From assembly GCA_916610825.1 (NCBI GenBank), contig OU744451.1, forward strand, positions 15,709,307 to 15,773,306: a stretch of 64,000 nt of DNA, in the 5' to 3' direction. Below the pieces are notes generated by a model, which was not told where the DNA came from, did not search any database, and worked only from the letters and a program-made list of their open reading frames with translations. The stretch comes from Haliclystus octoradiatus. Its lineage: Eukaryota; Cnidaria; Staurozoa; Stauromedusae; Haliclystidae. The translations under genes were made by a program, and so were the position numbers. Positions within the stretch are counted from its first letter, which is position 1, and each line of letters begins with the position of its first letter. Below, piece by piece: positions 41,085 through 54,113 of this stretch.

Positions 41085-41299
41085 ATGACCACAACATCGA
41101 AAGAGTTCAATACATTTCGACGTTCAATAACAAAATCCTTGGAAAGACTTGGAAAATGTTTGATGGCCATCAAACACAATGCGACAAATAAAATACACAA
41201 TGCCACACATCAAACAAAATCGAAAGAGTGGCTAAACGACAAGGATTTTCGAAGGATTTAAAAGTCGAGCAAATGTTGCCGTCGTTTGCCCAGGGCTTA
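41085..41299. mobile_element. piggyBac-like MITE, right half
   Basis: TTCAATAACAAAATCCTTGG to GTCGTTTGCCCAGGGCTTAA parallels 18145-18309 of the intact copy. It starts directly after the LINE (ATT)n tail. Confidence 0.75.
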
Positions 41300-43326
41300 A
41301 AGTGGCGGATTTGCATTTTACAGAAAATTCAGAAATTGTTCATGACGTCATATGTATGATTTTTGAGCTACGAACTATATTGAACACGAGAATTACAATT
41401 ATTTACAAGACTCAGCGGATTTACAATTTAGATTACAGTTTAGAGGATTGCTATTATGAAAACTATTGTACAAATCTAAAAAAAAAACATGAGAACACAG
41501 AGAGAAAACCAGAATTTCTGCATTGCCAGGCAGACACAACAAACTCTTCAGTCTGGCAAGAACGCAAGACAACATACCATATTACCTAAATATTAGGATT
41601 TTGCTACTTAGGGGGTGTTAATACAAGGTGGACCCGTCCGGCAAGGTGAGGCAACACCTTCAAGTGAGATCAACATCCACAATTGTTGTCTATTTTTCTA
41701 TAGTTGTGCATTTATATGATTGCCTGGCTAGCCCACCCAGGTGGAATCTCACCTGATGAGCAGAGGGTTCCCACCTGGGTGAGACAGAAATTCTCCATAT
41801 AAACACCGTTTGGTGAGCCAGTCCAGGCCGTCTCTTCATCTGCGCAAGCGCTTCAATCATTATTTGAAATTAAATCATTATTTGTAATAAATATAACATT
41901 TTAGATAAAAAACATTAAGGATAAATTCAGCATTAATTCACTATTTGTTATTTTTGTTGAAATATTTGAAAAAATAAAAGCGAAATTGATAAGAGGCTTA
42001 AGAAGTGAGGCATAACCAGTGAATGATGACGGGCTGAAACCTGAAAATGGGATGAAATTGCCATATAAACAACCATAACAAACAGCCTGTCGCGTCTCAC
42101 CGTCAACCGGGCTAGCCCGACGCATATTTTACACCCCCTTACTATCGTTATTATAGATTTTTTATTTAATTTACGCATTTTTCACAGTGACTATTTGGTA
42201 GGCAGTTGCAGCCATTATGATTCGTTTGCGCGTGCGGAGGATGGCAATATCACCTTTTCGCTAAATTCAAATCAAATCAGAGTTGCCTTGGTCGACAGTT
42301 TGAAACTATGGCTGATATCAAACTTATCAGACAGTCAGTTACCTTGGATGCCTTTTCAATCAAGTTTATTCTGGACAACCTAATACTTTGTAATTACGTA
42401 ATCTGTTGCTCTAAAACTTGTCAATTTGGTTGGTTTATTGTGATTCGTGCGAATGGGCTCAAGAAAGCCGAAGGCTACCTCTAACTCTTGGAAGAATTTC
42501 TGATGTTCCTAGTTGGTTCAGGCGGTGACATATATTTGGCGTTCTGAAGGTTTCAGAGAATATTGTCGGCTAATAAATTTGCTCTAAATAAAATTAATTA
42601 ATTTAGGTTGAGGAACTTTGTCTATAAGCTATGCTTATGCTAACTAGGTAGCTCGTAGCAAAGCTGCAAAGGCATGTGTTAGTTAGCATACCTTTCTCAT
42701 GCGATTCCAACTTGTTAACTTCTGCTGCCTCCATTAGATGATTTTGAAATAAATCACATCACATCACAATGCAATTGGGTAGTACTATAAGGAATTAGAG
42801 GATCTTGAAGATAAAGTTTGTGCTTGGCATGGACTAAGTGAAACTTTCTGGATCTAACTGGTCTTGGTTCTTGGTGTTATGGTGTTACATCACTGTCTTG
42901 TTTTCACATTAACACAGAACTTGAAGTTCAGAAATGAATTTATTATCAAACTTTAGCGCCATTATTATTCTCGTTCTGGCGCTCAATTATACGAGGTAAA
43001 ATGACGAGAAGACCACTACGAAGAAAACTCTGAGAATGAAAGGTCATACATTCGACACGAGACTTGGTTTCAAAATTAATTGGTAACATGCTACAATCAA
43101 TGCGATAATCTGGGGTCGAACCTAGCTTATTATGCATGCTGCATAATGAAGAAGATAGATGAGTCAACATGAATCTGAACATGATTTGAATAATAAGCCT
43201 AACCTATACCTTTGTGTGCCGCTTTTTACAGCTAAAAATACATTTAGGCTAGCTTGCCTTGCAGCAGCACAGCTTCAGTTCAATAAATTTCATTGATATT
43301 TATAATCGAAAATAACATCTTCAATA
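41300..43326. other. Intergenic, with a possible small inverted-repeat element
   Basis: Two GGCTAGCCC-centred blocks at about 41730-41800 and 42075-42125, each next to GTGAGA/TCTCAC words, may be ends of a roughly 400-bp element. No gene recognised before the NELFCD start. Confidence 0.4.
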
Positions 43327-46300
43327 ATGTCGTATTCATTAGATCATTCCTGGGAAGAAGATTTCGAGGTAAGGAAGTAGCAGAACAAGTTCTAACTCAT
43401 AAAATGAAACTAAAATAGCCTAGGGGCCCTAGGCCCATGGTGGAACCCATGTATGTTACGCCGGTTATATCCGGCGTAGAACTGAGTGGATTTCACGCCA
43501 ATTTGTGTTTTCTTTGGCGTAGAAATTTAATGATTTTCTATAGTTTTCAACAAAATTTGGGCTTGTAAATATCAGGTGTTCCAAATACGAGGATTCCACT
43601 ATGGCACTAGGCCTCCTAGCTCTTAAGCTCCCTGTGTACTTGGAACTCTAGATATTTACGCCAATGTCACGCCACACCGAGTCAACATTGAAAATATGCC
43701 AAAAATCAATTGAAGGCTACAGAAAAATCCCAGGTTTTGACTATCTGTATGGCGTCCTAACTGAAAAGTTTGTTGTGTGCGCCTGTGATCTCAGGCGCCC
43801 AGCAGACTTTCCTACGTACGATACAAACTAAATTTCATTAAATATCAAGCGGGCTGTGGTGTCGTTCTAGACAGAGAACACGCTTGCATTATGTCTGAAT
43901 AGAACTGACTATATTTCAACATAGATTACAATTACTATATTAAGATCACATGACTTTAGCAGTTACACAATAATCACAGTAGGTATTTACATGTTAATAA
44001 TTAGGTGACTACGTCACACGGGCAAATCGCAATATTTTCAATCTGGTATGGCATAAAGTATCACCAAATTTGTGAAAAATTAACTCAGTCTGCAGAATAT
44101 GGCAGAGCAGCCCCAGAGATAATTCTCAAGCATCTCAAGCCGCTCACAATTTTCTTTTTCGGGAATCCTAGGCCTATTACTTCTATTTATCTATAGAATA
44201 GATGTCTGCAAACCCGATAGGATTCAGGAGTCTCATAGACAATTCAAACATGCAAAAGACGTCGCTGTGAAATGTTTTTTATGTGTTTGTTTCATATTTT
44301 GTATTAGCGAAAAGAACATTTGATTTTAAGGATAAGTTTATCCAAGAAAGATTGCTTTATATGTGGAAACAATCATATTTAATATTAATTAAATAAAGGG
44401 ATACTTTATTTTACTATTAGAATAATCGATATTCCATTTGCATCCCATTTGTTTATGAAACCGACTGTCACTTGTTTCATCATGATCAGCTACATATTCA
44501 CAGCTGATTCATGGACACGCTTTGTGCTTTTCACACCCTGAAAACAGTCACCATTTTCAATTGTCAGGGCAGATTGGATGAAAAATATAAAATCAGAAAT
44601 TGTTGGATTTTTTCAACAAAAACAGCATTTGGATTTGATTCAGATTAAGATTTTGTGCCTGCATTCGAATTACTACTGCCTAAGCCAATTTGATGCAGAA
44701 CTCTACTATAGAATATTGTTTTTCTGCCTGCGTAGAACTAGAAGGCAAACATTTGTTACAACGCACAGGAGAATATTTTGTGGCTGCCTCTGAGATCCCG
44801 CCAAAAAGCGTTGAAATCATTCGTTTTTCTATTGCACAATTCTGTTTTTGAACCTATGTTACCACCCGTTGCTGCTACTGCATCTATATACTTCATTGAC
44901 TTGCAAGACTAATACACCATTTGAGAGTTCAAACTACTTACTGCAACTATATTATTTTGCTTCCTTCCTAAACGCTTATTGACAAATAATATAGTAAGGT
45001 GCACAGGGTGTTTGTTTTTTGATACGGTTAAATTGATGTGCTTTGATTACTTGACTCCAGATGATGTCAGATGTGAATTAATAGGGTCAACTCATAAAAA
45101 CTGAAAAATAAAAATTTGGTCCTTAACTCCATTTGCCGTAAAAACTTAGCAGAGTAATCAAAACAGTCGTTACAACAATTCAAGGTAAACATTTTTTTTT
45201 ATGATTCCACCCTATTGATTAAATACAATTAGACCTACTACTTTTTATAACGTTTTACACCCTGTCACTTCAAATGTGTAGCCCATAATTATGTGATCCT
45301 ATGCAAATGAGAAATTGCATTCAACTGAGCTATAGCCTATCTATTTTCATTTTAGCATCAAGACGATGTTCCAGATTTTGATGTGCATGACACACAAGCA
45401 ACATTAGAAGAATGTCAGAATCTTCTACAGAGCAAAGATTTTATAATGGAAACCAATGCAGTTACAACTATTGAGAGGTTAGAATTTTAATTATGTGCTA
45501 ATCACAAAGGAAACACCAATTTTCATAGAAATATAATATGATTATAACTCAAATATGATTCTAATTGAAGTCTAAATGACTAGGCTTATGATTTATTATT
45601 TTTAAATGACACTTAAAATTGAATAACCCCAGTGAAAACAGTTCATGAACGTTAAATGACCCAATTTTCATGAAAAATACCTGTAGGCCATTTCACGTTC
45701 ATGATCTAGTCTACAAATTGCTTGTAAGGTATTTATGAACAGTTCATGAACTCAACAAATTATTTTGAATCAAAAGTAAAGTCGAAAAAATCATCTTTTG
45801 AATATTCAAATCTTAAATGATTTGCTCGAAGAAGTTTTCTTTGAGAGAAATTGTAAAAGCAAGTATTCATAATCGAAGGAAACTGTCATACATTTTCAAG
45901 ATTGCTAGTTTGCTTTGGGTTAGCATATTGCAGCATATGGAAATTAAAACCAAAATTCACTATTCAGAATTCCTTCAAATCTTCAGCAAACAGCGTTCCC
46001 TTGTATGTTCTGTTTATGCGCTAGTATAATTCTGCTTCTAATTATATTAGTTTACAACAGTTTCTTCAAGAGACATCCATGTATTAAAGATAATTTAGGT
46101 AACATTTGAAATGTTCAGTAGGCTATTGCTCTATGTCGTTTTCAAGTTTGAACTGATTTTTGTTTCAAATGGCTATAAGGTCGATCTATTGGTATTGATA
46201 TAATTTATCTTCTAGGCTTATAGTTTCTTGTTATGTAACTATGCCTGCCTTATCCTGGAAATTAACTTTGTGAAACATTTTGAAATTTTAAATAATTATT

Positions 46301-49300
46301 TTGTGACTTTTAAATATACTGGCATTTATAATCTTTAATTTTTATCTATCTATAGCATAACTATGATAATATCACTATGCTGTGTTGCGACTGTTGAATA
46401 GTAGAGTAATTCAATAGAACAATAGAAGTTATTGAATTAAAATTTAACTTCTTTTGGTAGACCTAGTATCTGGCATCTTCAATTTCCGAGTTTTGATACA
46501 ATTTTGTTATAGATTCCTGTCGGCAGGTGGTGCATCCAATGAATATATTTCTTTGTTATCTGAGAACTATACAGGAGCAGCACAGGCCGCAAATTTGATG
46601 GCTGATTGGTTGATTGTTGCAGGTAAAAGAGATTTTGAAATGCTTCCAATGCATGTTCCACACGGAACAGTAAAATGTGCTATAGAAAAGCAATGCCTTG
46701 AATCAATAATGGATACTTAGCTGTAAGCTATTACTTTATTAATTAACTAAAAATGAACATTTCTATTGGTAGGATGTGTCCCAAATTTCTCAACCAAGAT
46801 ATTAACGGCGTTCTTTGTAGTATCCAAACATTAAGACAGTGGAAGGCAAAATGTTTTTGGGCCCTGGAATACACCAGAGTAGCCTTTGCTGTGTGCACAT
46901 CACAATGAGTCAATGACAGTCCTGAAATTTAGTTGTAATAATGTTTATTTTCTACCATTTGTAACCAATTGAGTCATAGATTAGCTGTTCAGCAAAACCA
47001 AAGGGCCTGCTCGCAGAACCAGGGTCAAACAAAAGTAGGAATCCTAGATTCCAGAAGGTTAGAGCGATTCAGAAGATAATTGATATTTTTATTATTTATT
47101 GGTCAAACTTCAACAAAAAAATTCAGAAGAAAATAATGAATGAAATGTCTCTAGGATTCCAGAAGGCTGAACCTTTTGTCTGACCCTTGCAAACCTAAAC
47201 ATTTTCTAGGTTTAATAGGATCTGGGTGATATTGACAGAAAGAGCCTTGTACTGGGCTGATTTGTGGGAGTGGCTGATATGTAAGAAAATCATCGTTTGT
47301 CTATTGTTCATCGGCCAATCACGATGTGGTTCTAGTTTGACAGAACTCGCTAGGAAATAGCTGATATTTATCCTTGCTCACACTGATTTCCTAGGAGTTG
47401 ATGTTGTTGAGGTCCAGTCAATTGTTGAAGAACATTTAAAAGCAATGATCATCAAAAACTTTGACCCCAAAAAAGCAGATTCAATTTTTAGTAATGTTGG
47501 AGAGGTTAGTAATTCTCATTTCTTTTGTGTTACAAAGTAGTTTATTGTTTGCTATTCACTGCTATCTATTGTAGTACTGTGTTTTAGTATCACAACATTT
47601 TGAAGCAGTTTATTATCAAACTCAAATATTTATTTAAATGGTTAATATCACCAGTCGCATGTATCAGTGTTATTCAAAAATCAGATTATCAATATATTCT
47701 GTATAGAAAGGGTTCCAGTAGAGATTTTTCAGTGCCCATTTGTATATCCACTTGGAATGTTTTTCAAGAAACACATGGAAACTGGATATAATTGACTCAT
47801 TTCCCATTATTGTGTATGCAGGAATTTTGAGATTAAAGCAATGCAATGCATCCAATCTACTAACAGGATCCGAAATAAGGTTTAGCCTTCTGTAATCATA
47901 GAGGAATTTCAGCATTTTTTTCTGTTGTTGAGGTTCAAAAGCATACAATTTTGTTGGATCAATACTGTATTTTTCCCTATAGATAATATATTTTCTGAGT
48001 CTCAAGTGTGTGATTTTTATATTTTCTGACTCTGAGGGGTGTGATTTCTATTATTTTTGTTTGTAGTCACCTGTTTGGATTGAATCAATGATTGCACATC
48101 AAACATGGAGAACAATGATATTTGAGTTATCAGAAAAATATCCTGATTGTTTGATGCTAAATTTCACTGTAAAGGTAATCATATGAATATGATAATCTCA
48201 ATAGGTTTCGAATAGGGACTCAGTTTATCCAGGCAGTGTCAGACAACAGGTTTAGCCTTCTGGAGTCCTAAAACATTTCAACGATTTCTTCTGAATTTTA
48301 TTTTGTTATTTGACTTATAAATCATGAAAATGTCAGTCAATTTTCTTCTCATTTTGCTTTAGCCTTCCAGAATCTAGATTTTTGGAATTTCCACTTTTTC
48401 GGACCATGTGTATCCAGGATTCATCATTCATAGTGTTAATGGCTTACCGTAACCTAATATAATACCCCATACTCAAATGGTTTCTATGATACATTCCTTC
48501 ACCACAAACATCATTAGGCTAATTCCCACCCACACAGTTCTCTACTTCTAAGTAGGGCATCGCAATGGCGGGAAATGATCAATCAGGTTCTCAGTTGCAA
48601 GAAAAAGGATTTCACCAGAGGATGATTTTCAATGAATTGAGAATTGACATCAGAGACTGATTCTGAGTGTATTGTTTTATTGCTTTGTTGGAAAGAAAAC
48701 ACTTTTCTGTATAAATCCTTGCTTTTGCTTTAAATTATTTTACTCGTTCTCCCCATTTAACACATAATTACAGAAAAATATTTGTCTTGGTTGACTATCA
48801 TCCCATCTTGATCTAGACAAAACGTCTATTCCTTCAGTATTCTTTCTGACATGCTAGATAATTGTTGTATGGTCATTTTTATCGTACTTGGAATTCGAAT
48901 ATGAGTTATTGCCTCAGTATGTGCCAGCTAACTGTGCACATATTCAATACATTGATCTTATTAATGAGGTTAACATCAAACCTATTCATCAAATTGACCT
49001 TGATGTAATAATATTCCTTTTGAAACCAGTTTATGAACACATTGGGCAGTCATGAACTAAGTAAACATTTCCGCAGTTGATATTGAATAATTTTTTTAAT
49101 ATTTTTTTATATTGATATTTGAACTCAGCGTAACATTTTCTTTGCAGTTGATATCGGATCTAGGATACCAATCTGAAATGAGTGGATTGCTAACAGCTTG
49201 TAATCAAATTGGTGTGTTTACACAATTATTGCGATCATCTATTGTTAACATTTTTAAAAGTTCAGAAAAGAATTGTGAACAATCACTAGCTGAATTAATT
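43327..49300 (+). CDS. NELFCD: Negative elongation factor C/D (TH1), exons 1-6 only
   Basis: Subunit of NELF, which holds RNA polymerase II in promoter-proximal pause in the nucleus. Exons: 43327-43368 (starts [14 protein letters not shown]), 45356-45477, 46513-46622, 47395-47504, 48067-48174 and 49148-49300, all with AG/GT borders and matching phases. About 215 residues are encoded. Recalled similarity to animal NELFCD is strong: [75 protein letters not shown]. Human NELFCD is about 590 residues, so roughly the last 370 are missing. Exon 6 ends with a good donor (GTAAGT at 49301), but no later exon is visible on this strand up to 64 kb. Retroelement sequence starts within about 80 bases of that donor. 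Introns 3 to 5 hold CAGGGTC-type MITEs. Confidence 0.92.
45626..45756. repeat. GTTCATGAAC repeat in NELFCD intron 2
   Basis: CCCCAGTGAAAACAGTTCATG at the left; further TTCATGAAC words to the right. Confidence 0.75.
47025..47195. repeat. CAGGGTC-ended MITE, copy 2 (NELFCD intron 3)
   Basis: CAGGGTCAAACAAAAG at the left and CTTTTGTCTGACCCTTG at the right are inverted, as are the inner GATTCCAGAAGG blocks. Confidence 0.85.
48226..48415. repeat. CAGGGTC-ended MITE, copy 3 (NELFCD intron 5)
   Basis: GTGTCAGACAACAGGTTTAGC to CCACTTTTTCGGACC, with GCCTTCTGGAGTCC opposite GCCTTCCAGAATC. A partial copy may also lie at 47855-48010. Confidence 0.7.
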
Positions 49301-49371
49301 GTAAGTACATAATAACTACTCATTACTATACAGTTCACATTATTATGCTATAATATTTCTATAACAGACAT

Positions 49372-50041
49372 AGACTTTTGATTGGGATGTAGTGTTACCT
49401 GAAGAAATAGTTAAATTGGTGTTGGAAATGTATACTTGTTGGTCAAAAGTTGATCCAGCAAATGGCCGATGGGACATATCAACGATAGAAGGGCAACTGT
49501 GGTGCGATGCAAGTAATATTGCTTTGGGAGTTTGTGTTGTAGCTGAGGAGAAAGCTATAGAAGACGCATGCTGGCTTAGAAGAGACAACAAACATATCAA
49601 TTTGGCGAAACTGGATGCTGTACTAAAAGGGTTGACTCTGGCTGTTAATGGAAATTGAAGAATGTATATGTGTTTACAGATTCAGCAGTTGTGGGAGGAT
49701 GGTTGAGTGGTGTTCTTTCTTTACGTCAAAGGGTACAAACGGAAGCTATGGGGGGAGCTATTGATTCGCCGCAGGTTGAAATTAGTGAAAGATATTGTCT
49801 GTGATTATGACCTTTCTGTTAAGGTGGTGTTGGTGCGTTCAGATGTCAACATGGCAGATCAATTAACGAGGGTGCCCACTCAGTGGTTGTCTGTTGCGAG
49901 TAGGTTGTCAGAATGTAAAGATGTGGGGGTTATTTTAGCTGCAAATGTTGAATCGTTAACAGAATTGCATAACTATGTTCATACTGGGTCAAAATCACTG
50001 AAATGGCTGGCAGATTAACTGGGAGTTGAAGTGACTATAAA
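49372..50041 (+). pseudogene. LTR-retrotransposon RNase H region, decayed
   Basis: Frame 49392-49658 carries an RNase H start (LWCDASNIALGVCVV) and HINLAKLDAVLKGL. After a shift, 49680-49700 continues with DSAVVGGWLSG, and frame 49707-50018 with ELLIRRRLKLVKDIV, VLVRSDVNMADQLTRVPTQWL, where DQLTRV is the RNase H to tether end. At least two frameshifts. Protease and RT are absent to the left, so the copy is 5'-truncated. It continues at 53124 after the hAT insertion. Ty3/gypsy or BEL/Pao; I cannot decide. Confidence 0.85.
50034..50041. repeat. Left 8-bp target duplication of the hAT element
   Basis: ACTATAAA, identical to 53116-53123. Confidence 0.95.
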
Positions 50042-53000
50042 CAGTGATGTTTTGGTGGGGGAACGCGGGGGAACGGCGTTCCCCCACTACTTTTTCCGGG
50101 GGAACGCCGTTCCCTCACTATTTATAGTTAAATTGAAGTTTAATGTGTTTATTTGTCTGTGTTTGCTTAACTGTTCCGAGAAATATTGTTAAACTTAATT
50201 GAATATTATAGTTTGAATTTAAACAATATAATAATTTCGAAATCAAGAAATACAACGTTAAATATTTAATATTTATAAGGGGGAGTTTCACTATATTATA
50301 ATTTGAATTGAGATTTGTAAAATATAATAGTTTTGTAATTTGAGGAAATGAATTAATGACTCTATCCTATTAATTAAATGATGAGCAATATTGATTTTTT
50401 GTCTAGACTGGTAGCCCTTTGTGTCTTATCATGTTTCAAACAATCAAAGTAGTTAGTATTTTTTACGCTGCCTGTGCCATTCCTTGTGAACTGTTTAAAG
50501 CAAAGTAAGTTACGCTGTATGAGATTGCAATATTTAAATTGTAATGTCTAAACAATCAAAACTAAGCGGGTTTTTCACAAAACGTACCTCTGTAGAGGAT
50601 AGTCCTGTTAATTATAGTCAAGAAGAACCATCGGATTTTAATACAGGTACAAGCGATTTGGGTTTAACAAGTGATGACGAAGCTAGCATAACCGATAGTA
50701 CTACACCTACACCTGGGCCAAGCCATACATTGAGTGTCGCCCATCAGCCCAACGCATGGACAGTAGAAATGTGGAAAGAAAAACAAAATTCATATCCGTG
50801 GCTGATAGCGAAGGATGGTCAATTGGGTTGTAGCTCTTGTTCGAGGGTCAAAGACTTAGCAATTTACAAAACGCAAGGTCTGTATTTGAGTAAAGAATAG
50901 AAAGAAGGAACTGTTACTCAAAGTGGTAATTCTCGCGAAGCACAGCTTACTTCTTTACGTAAAAAGATTTTTAAACATCTCCACTCTGATGCTCATTTAA
51001 AAGCGGAAGAAATTATCATGAAATCTGGCTTGGATATAATGCCTGGTCATATAAACAAAATGAACAAAAAAGATATTGAATCAACCCTTAGAGTATTTCG
51101 CAGTAGTTATTACATAGCAAAGCATGACAGGCCATTAAACGACATGAGTGATATAATTAAGTTACAAGAACAGAATGGATTGGACATGGGTATTTGCCTG
51201 CACTCGAGACATTCTGCCACCTCTATAATTGACCATATAGCCGAAGAGATGCGAGCAAGGGTCTGCAAGGCAATTAGGACAGCAGATGGAATGATATCGG
51301 TGCTAATAGATGAATCTACTACAACATCAGATAAATCTACATTGATTATCTACATCAAAGCACAGCTGGTCAATGGAAATGAACCCCAATTTTTATTCCT
51401 TGAACTTGTTGAACTTGATAATGGTGAAGCAGCCTGTGACATTTATAAAGCCCTACTTCTTTGTTTAAAAAAATATGGGTTTGATATTGACTATTTGAAA
51501 AATCATTTACGCGGATTTACTTCAGATGGTGCCAGTGTGCTCACTGGTAAAAAATCTGGAATTCGAACTTTATTAGAGAAGGATTTTCCTACTATTATCA
51601 CGTGGCATTGTGTAAACCACAGACTAGAACTTGCTGTCAATGACGCTATAAAAAATATTAATGGAATTAACCACTTTAAGATTTTTATCAATAAGTTGTA
51701 TTCATTATATAGTCAGTCTCCCAAAAACAAGAGCGAACTTCAAGAAGCTGCTGGTGACTTGGAAGCAGAAATTTTGAAAATAGGAAGGCTTCTTAGTACG
51801 AGATGGGTGGCAAGTAGCTACCGTACAGTATTTGCAGTATGGCAGAATTATGAAGCACTATACAAACATTTTAAACTTAGATCATCCTCGGGGAGTAATG
51901 CTGCAGAATTCTCTGGCTTATGTACAAGAATTCAGTCGCCAGAGTTTTTGACTGATTTGACCCTGATGGGGGACGTTTTATATGAGTTGAAAGAACTTTC
52001 AGAAGGCATGCAACATCGTGACATGAACATTGTCAAAGCAGATAGATGCATAAAGCGGACAATTCGAAGTATAAAGGCTCTAAAAACTAAAACCGGCACA
52101 AAATCATTAATGGCATACGATTACATTGAGAAAGGTTTCCTGAATACAGTTCCGCTGATATCGAATCCCCGCCATGTCGGGATTAATGCTGATTCTTTTA
52201 TTGACGCTCTAGTTACCAGCTTAAACGATCGCCTTTTTGCAACATGTGCATCTGGTAAAACTAGAACACATGATTTGTATGAACATTTACTGAAGGAGTT
52301 TTCTGTACTATATCCGGTCTACTGGCCTACTGATGTCGAATACTTTGGAACTAGAGAAATAAGATCACTGTGTGATCGATTATCCCTCAATAGTAGTTTG
52401 GTTGTTCCAGAATTCCATGATTTTGTTGATTGCCAGGGAAGAAATGCACCACCAAATCTTCAAAAATTAATAAATGCTTGTGAAGCTATAGCAGTATCAT
52501 CTGCAGAATGCGAAAGGGGTTTTAGCCAGATGAACATAATTTGTACGGACATTAGAAATAGATTATTAATAAATAGAATATCTAATCTTATGTTTATCAA
52601 ATTACACGGCCCCCCTCTATCTTTATGGCAGCCAAATGAGTATGCTGCAAAATGGCTGCGATCTAATCATCGATCAGCGGATGATCCTAGAGTAAAAAAA
52701 GCAAAGTTCGACGAACAAAATGACGGAGATGCACCTCAACAAATTGTGTGGAACTTACTATAACACGTTATGTATTAAAGACAGTAATTAGAGCTTTTGA
52801 TAATCTATCTATAATTTTTGTATCCATTTACATTTACACACTTACACCAACATCATAACACTAAATATTATTATATATTCTGTTTTACCTATTTATGTCT
52901 ATTCGATGATCTATTTGTGGTAACATTACTGTCCCTGTTATCACTTTCTTAATTGATAGAATGCACTACAGAGCCTCTAAGACAGCCTAAAATCGAAAAT

Positions 53001-53115
53001 TTTTCCAGGGGGCATGCCCCCGGACCCCCCTAGAGGGAAGGGGCCTTCGGCCCCTTACAAGAAATTTGAAATCAATCACCGTTCCCCCACTAATAAAATC
53101 CAGAAAACACCACTG
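50042..53115 (+). mobile_element. hAT transposon, 3074 bp, complete ends
   Basis: Terminal inverted repeats CAGTGATGTTTT and (reversed) CAGTGGTGTTTT, starting CAGTG as hAT elements do, with a perfect ACTATAAA duplication on both sides. GC-rich subterminal blocks follow (GGGGGAACGCGGGGG on the left, a CCTTCGGCCCC hairpin on the right). One transposase gene inside. Confidence 0.96.
50544..52763 (+). pseudogene. hAT transposase with a single in-frame TAG
   Basis: ATG at 50544 and TAA at 52761-52763 lie in one frame of 740 codons, broken only by TAG at 50898-50900. The N-terminal part has a putative zinc-binding Cys pair (CSSCS) with a later histidine-rich stretch (FKHLHSDAHLKAEE), of the KIAA1586/ZNF862-like type. 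The catalytic part has LIDESTTTSDKS (first Asp), FTSDGASVLTG (second Asp), HCVNHRLELA (CxxH) and LSTRWVA. The C-terminus has the hAT dimerisation motif with the catalytic Glu (SSAECERGFSQMN) and NRLLINRISNLMFIK. The rest is intact, so the stop may be recent, a sequencing error, or removed by splicing; it would otherwise leave only the zinc-finger part. Confidence 0.9.
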
Positions 53116-54100
53116 ACTATAAAAGATGCTAAAGAAGTTATAACATCATGTAACCAATGCCAACCCATTGCTTCTCATCCGAAGAAATGGAAGAAAGGTA
53201 ATTTGTCAGTTTCCAGTACATGGGATAGAGTTGCGATAGATGTTACTAGTTTCAAAGTGAGAAATATTCAACGATTTTTAACTGTTGGTCTTCTCGGTTT
53301 TGTATTTGGTGGCGCATTCGAAATGAAGGGGATGCTGAAATTATTAAGCAATTGGACTCAGTATTCGTCAAGAGGGGCCCACCCAACCAACTATTACTTG
53401 ATAATTTTTCTCTTTCAAGTCTGTAAATTTCAAAGCGTTTTGTGAGTCTTGGAATGTGTGTCTTATGCCACGAGCTGCTTATTATCCTGCAGGAAATGGA
53501 ATAATCGAACGGAACCATAGAACAGTGATGAGACTTGTGGCTCATTCTAATTGTAAGTTAAGTGAAGCAATATATTGGTATACCGGTAATCATTTATCTA
53601 CTGATGAAAGGGATAGTGCTCCAGCAAGTAATGTGTATAAGTACAATTGATATAAGTTAATACGGTCAATTCTGAATGCAAAGAAGATAGTTGTTGTGAG
53701 TATAAAGCAGATGTTTTTGTGATGGTCAAACCGTCTTATACTGTACGATGTTACAAACAATGACTAAAAGGAGTTGTGATCGAACAGTTGTCATCAACTA
53801 AAGTTAGTTTTATTACAGATTGACAATTGTGAGACTATTACCGGTAGGCACGTTTAACATATTCAACGACGTAATAAGAGAAATTGTGATAAAGATCATG
53901 ATGATGCGATTGTTCCGGAATTTGATTTTAATACTAATATGGAAAGTGACAAAGATGACATTATTGTGCTTGATTGTGATCATGTTGAAGGATGCGCAGA
54001 CAATGTCAATATTGTGCATGACAGTGATTCAAGTGAAGGACATACACAGCGTAATACCCGACAACCAATATGGCTTAACAATTATGTTATAGATCCATGA
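53116..54100 (+). pseudogene. LTR-retrotransposon integrase and pol C-terminus, decayed
   Basis: Continues the element left of the hAT insertion. KEVITSCNQCQ is the CxxC of an integrase zinc finger (the His part is lost), then KWKKGNLSVSSTWDRVAIDVTSF with the first catalytic Asp. A second frame (53456-53650) holds AYYPAGNGIIERNHRT with the catalytic Glu and KLSEAIYWYT. The acidic tail ends RNTRQPIWLNNYVIDP with TGA at 54098-54100. Several frameshifts separate the parts. Confidence 0.87.
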
Positions 54101-54113
54101 ATTAAATTAATCT

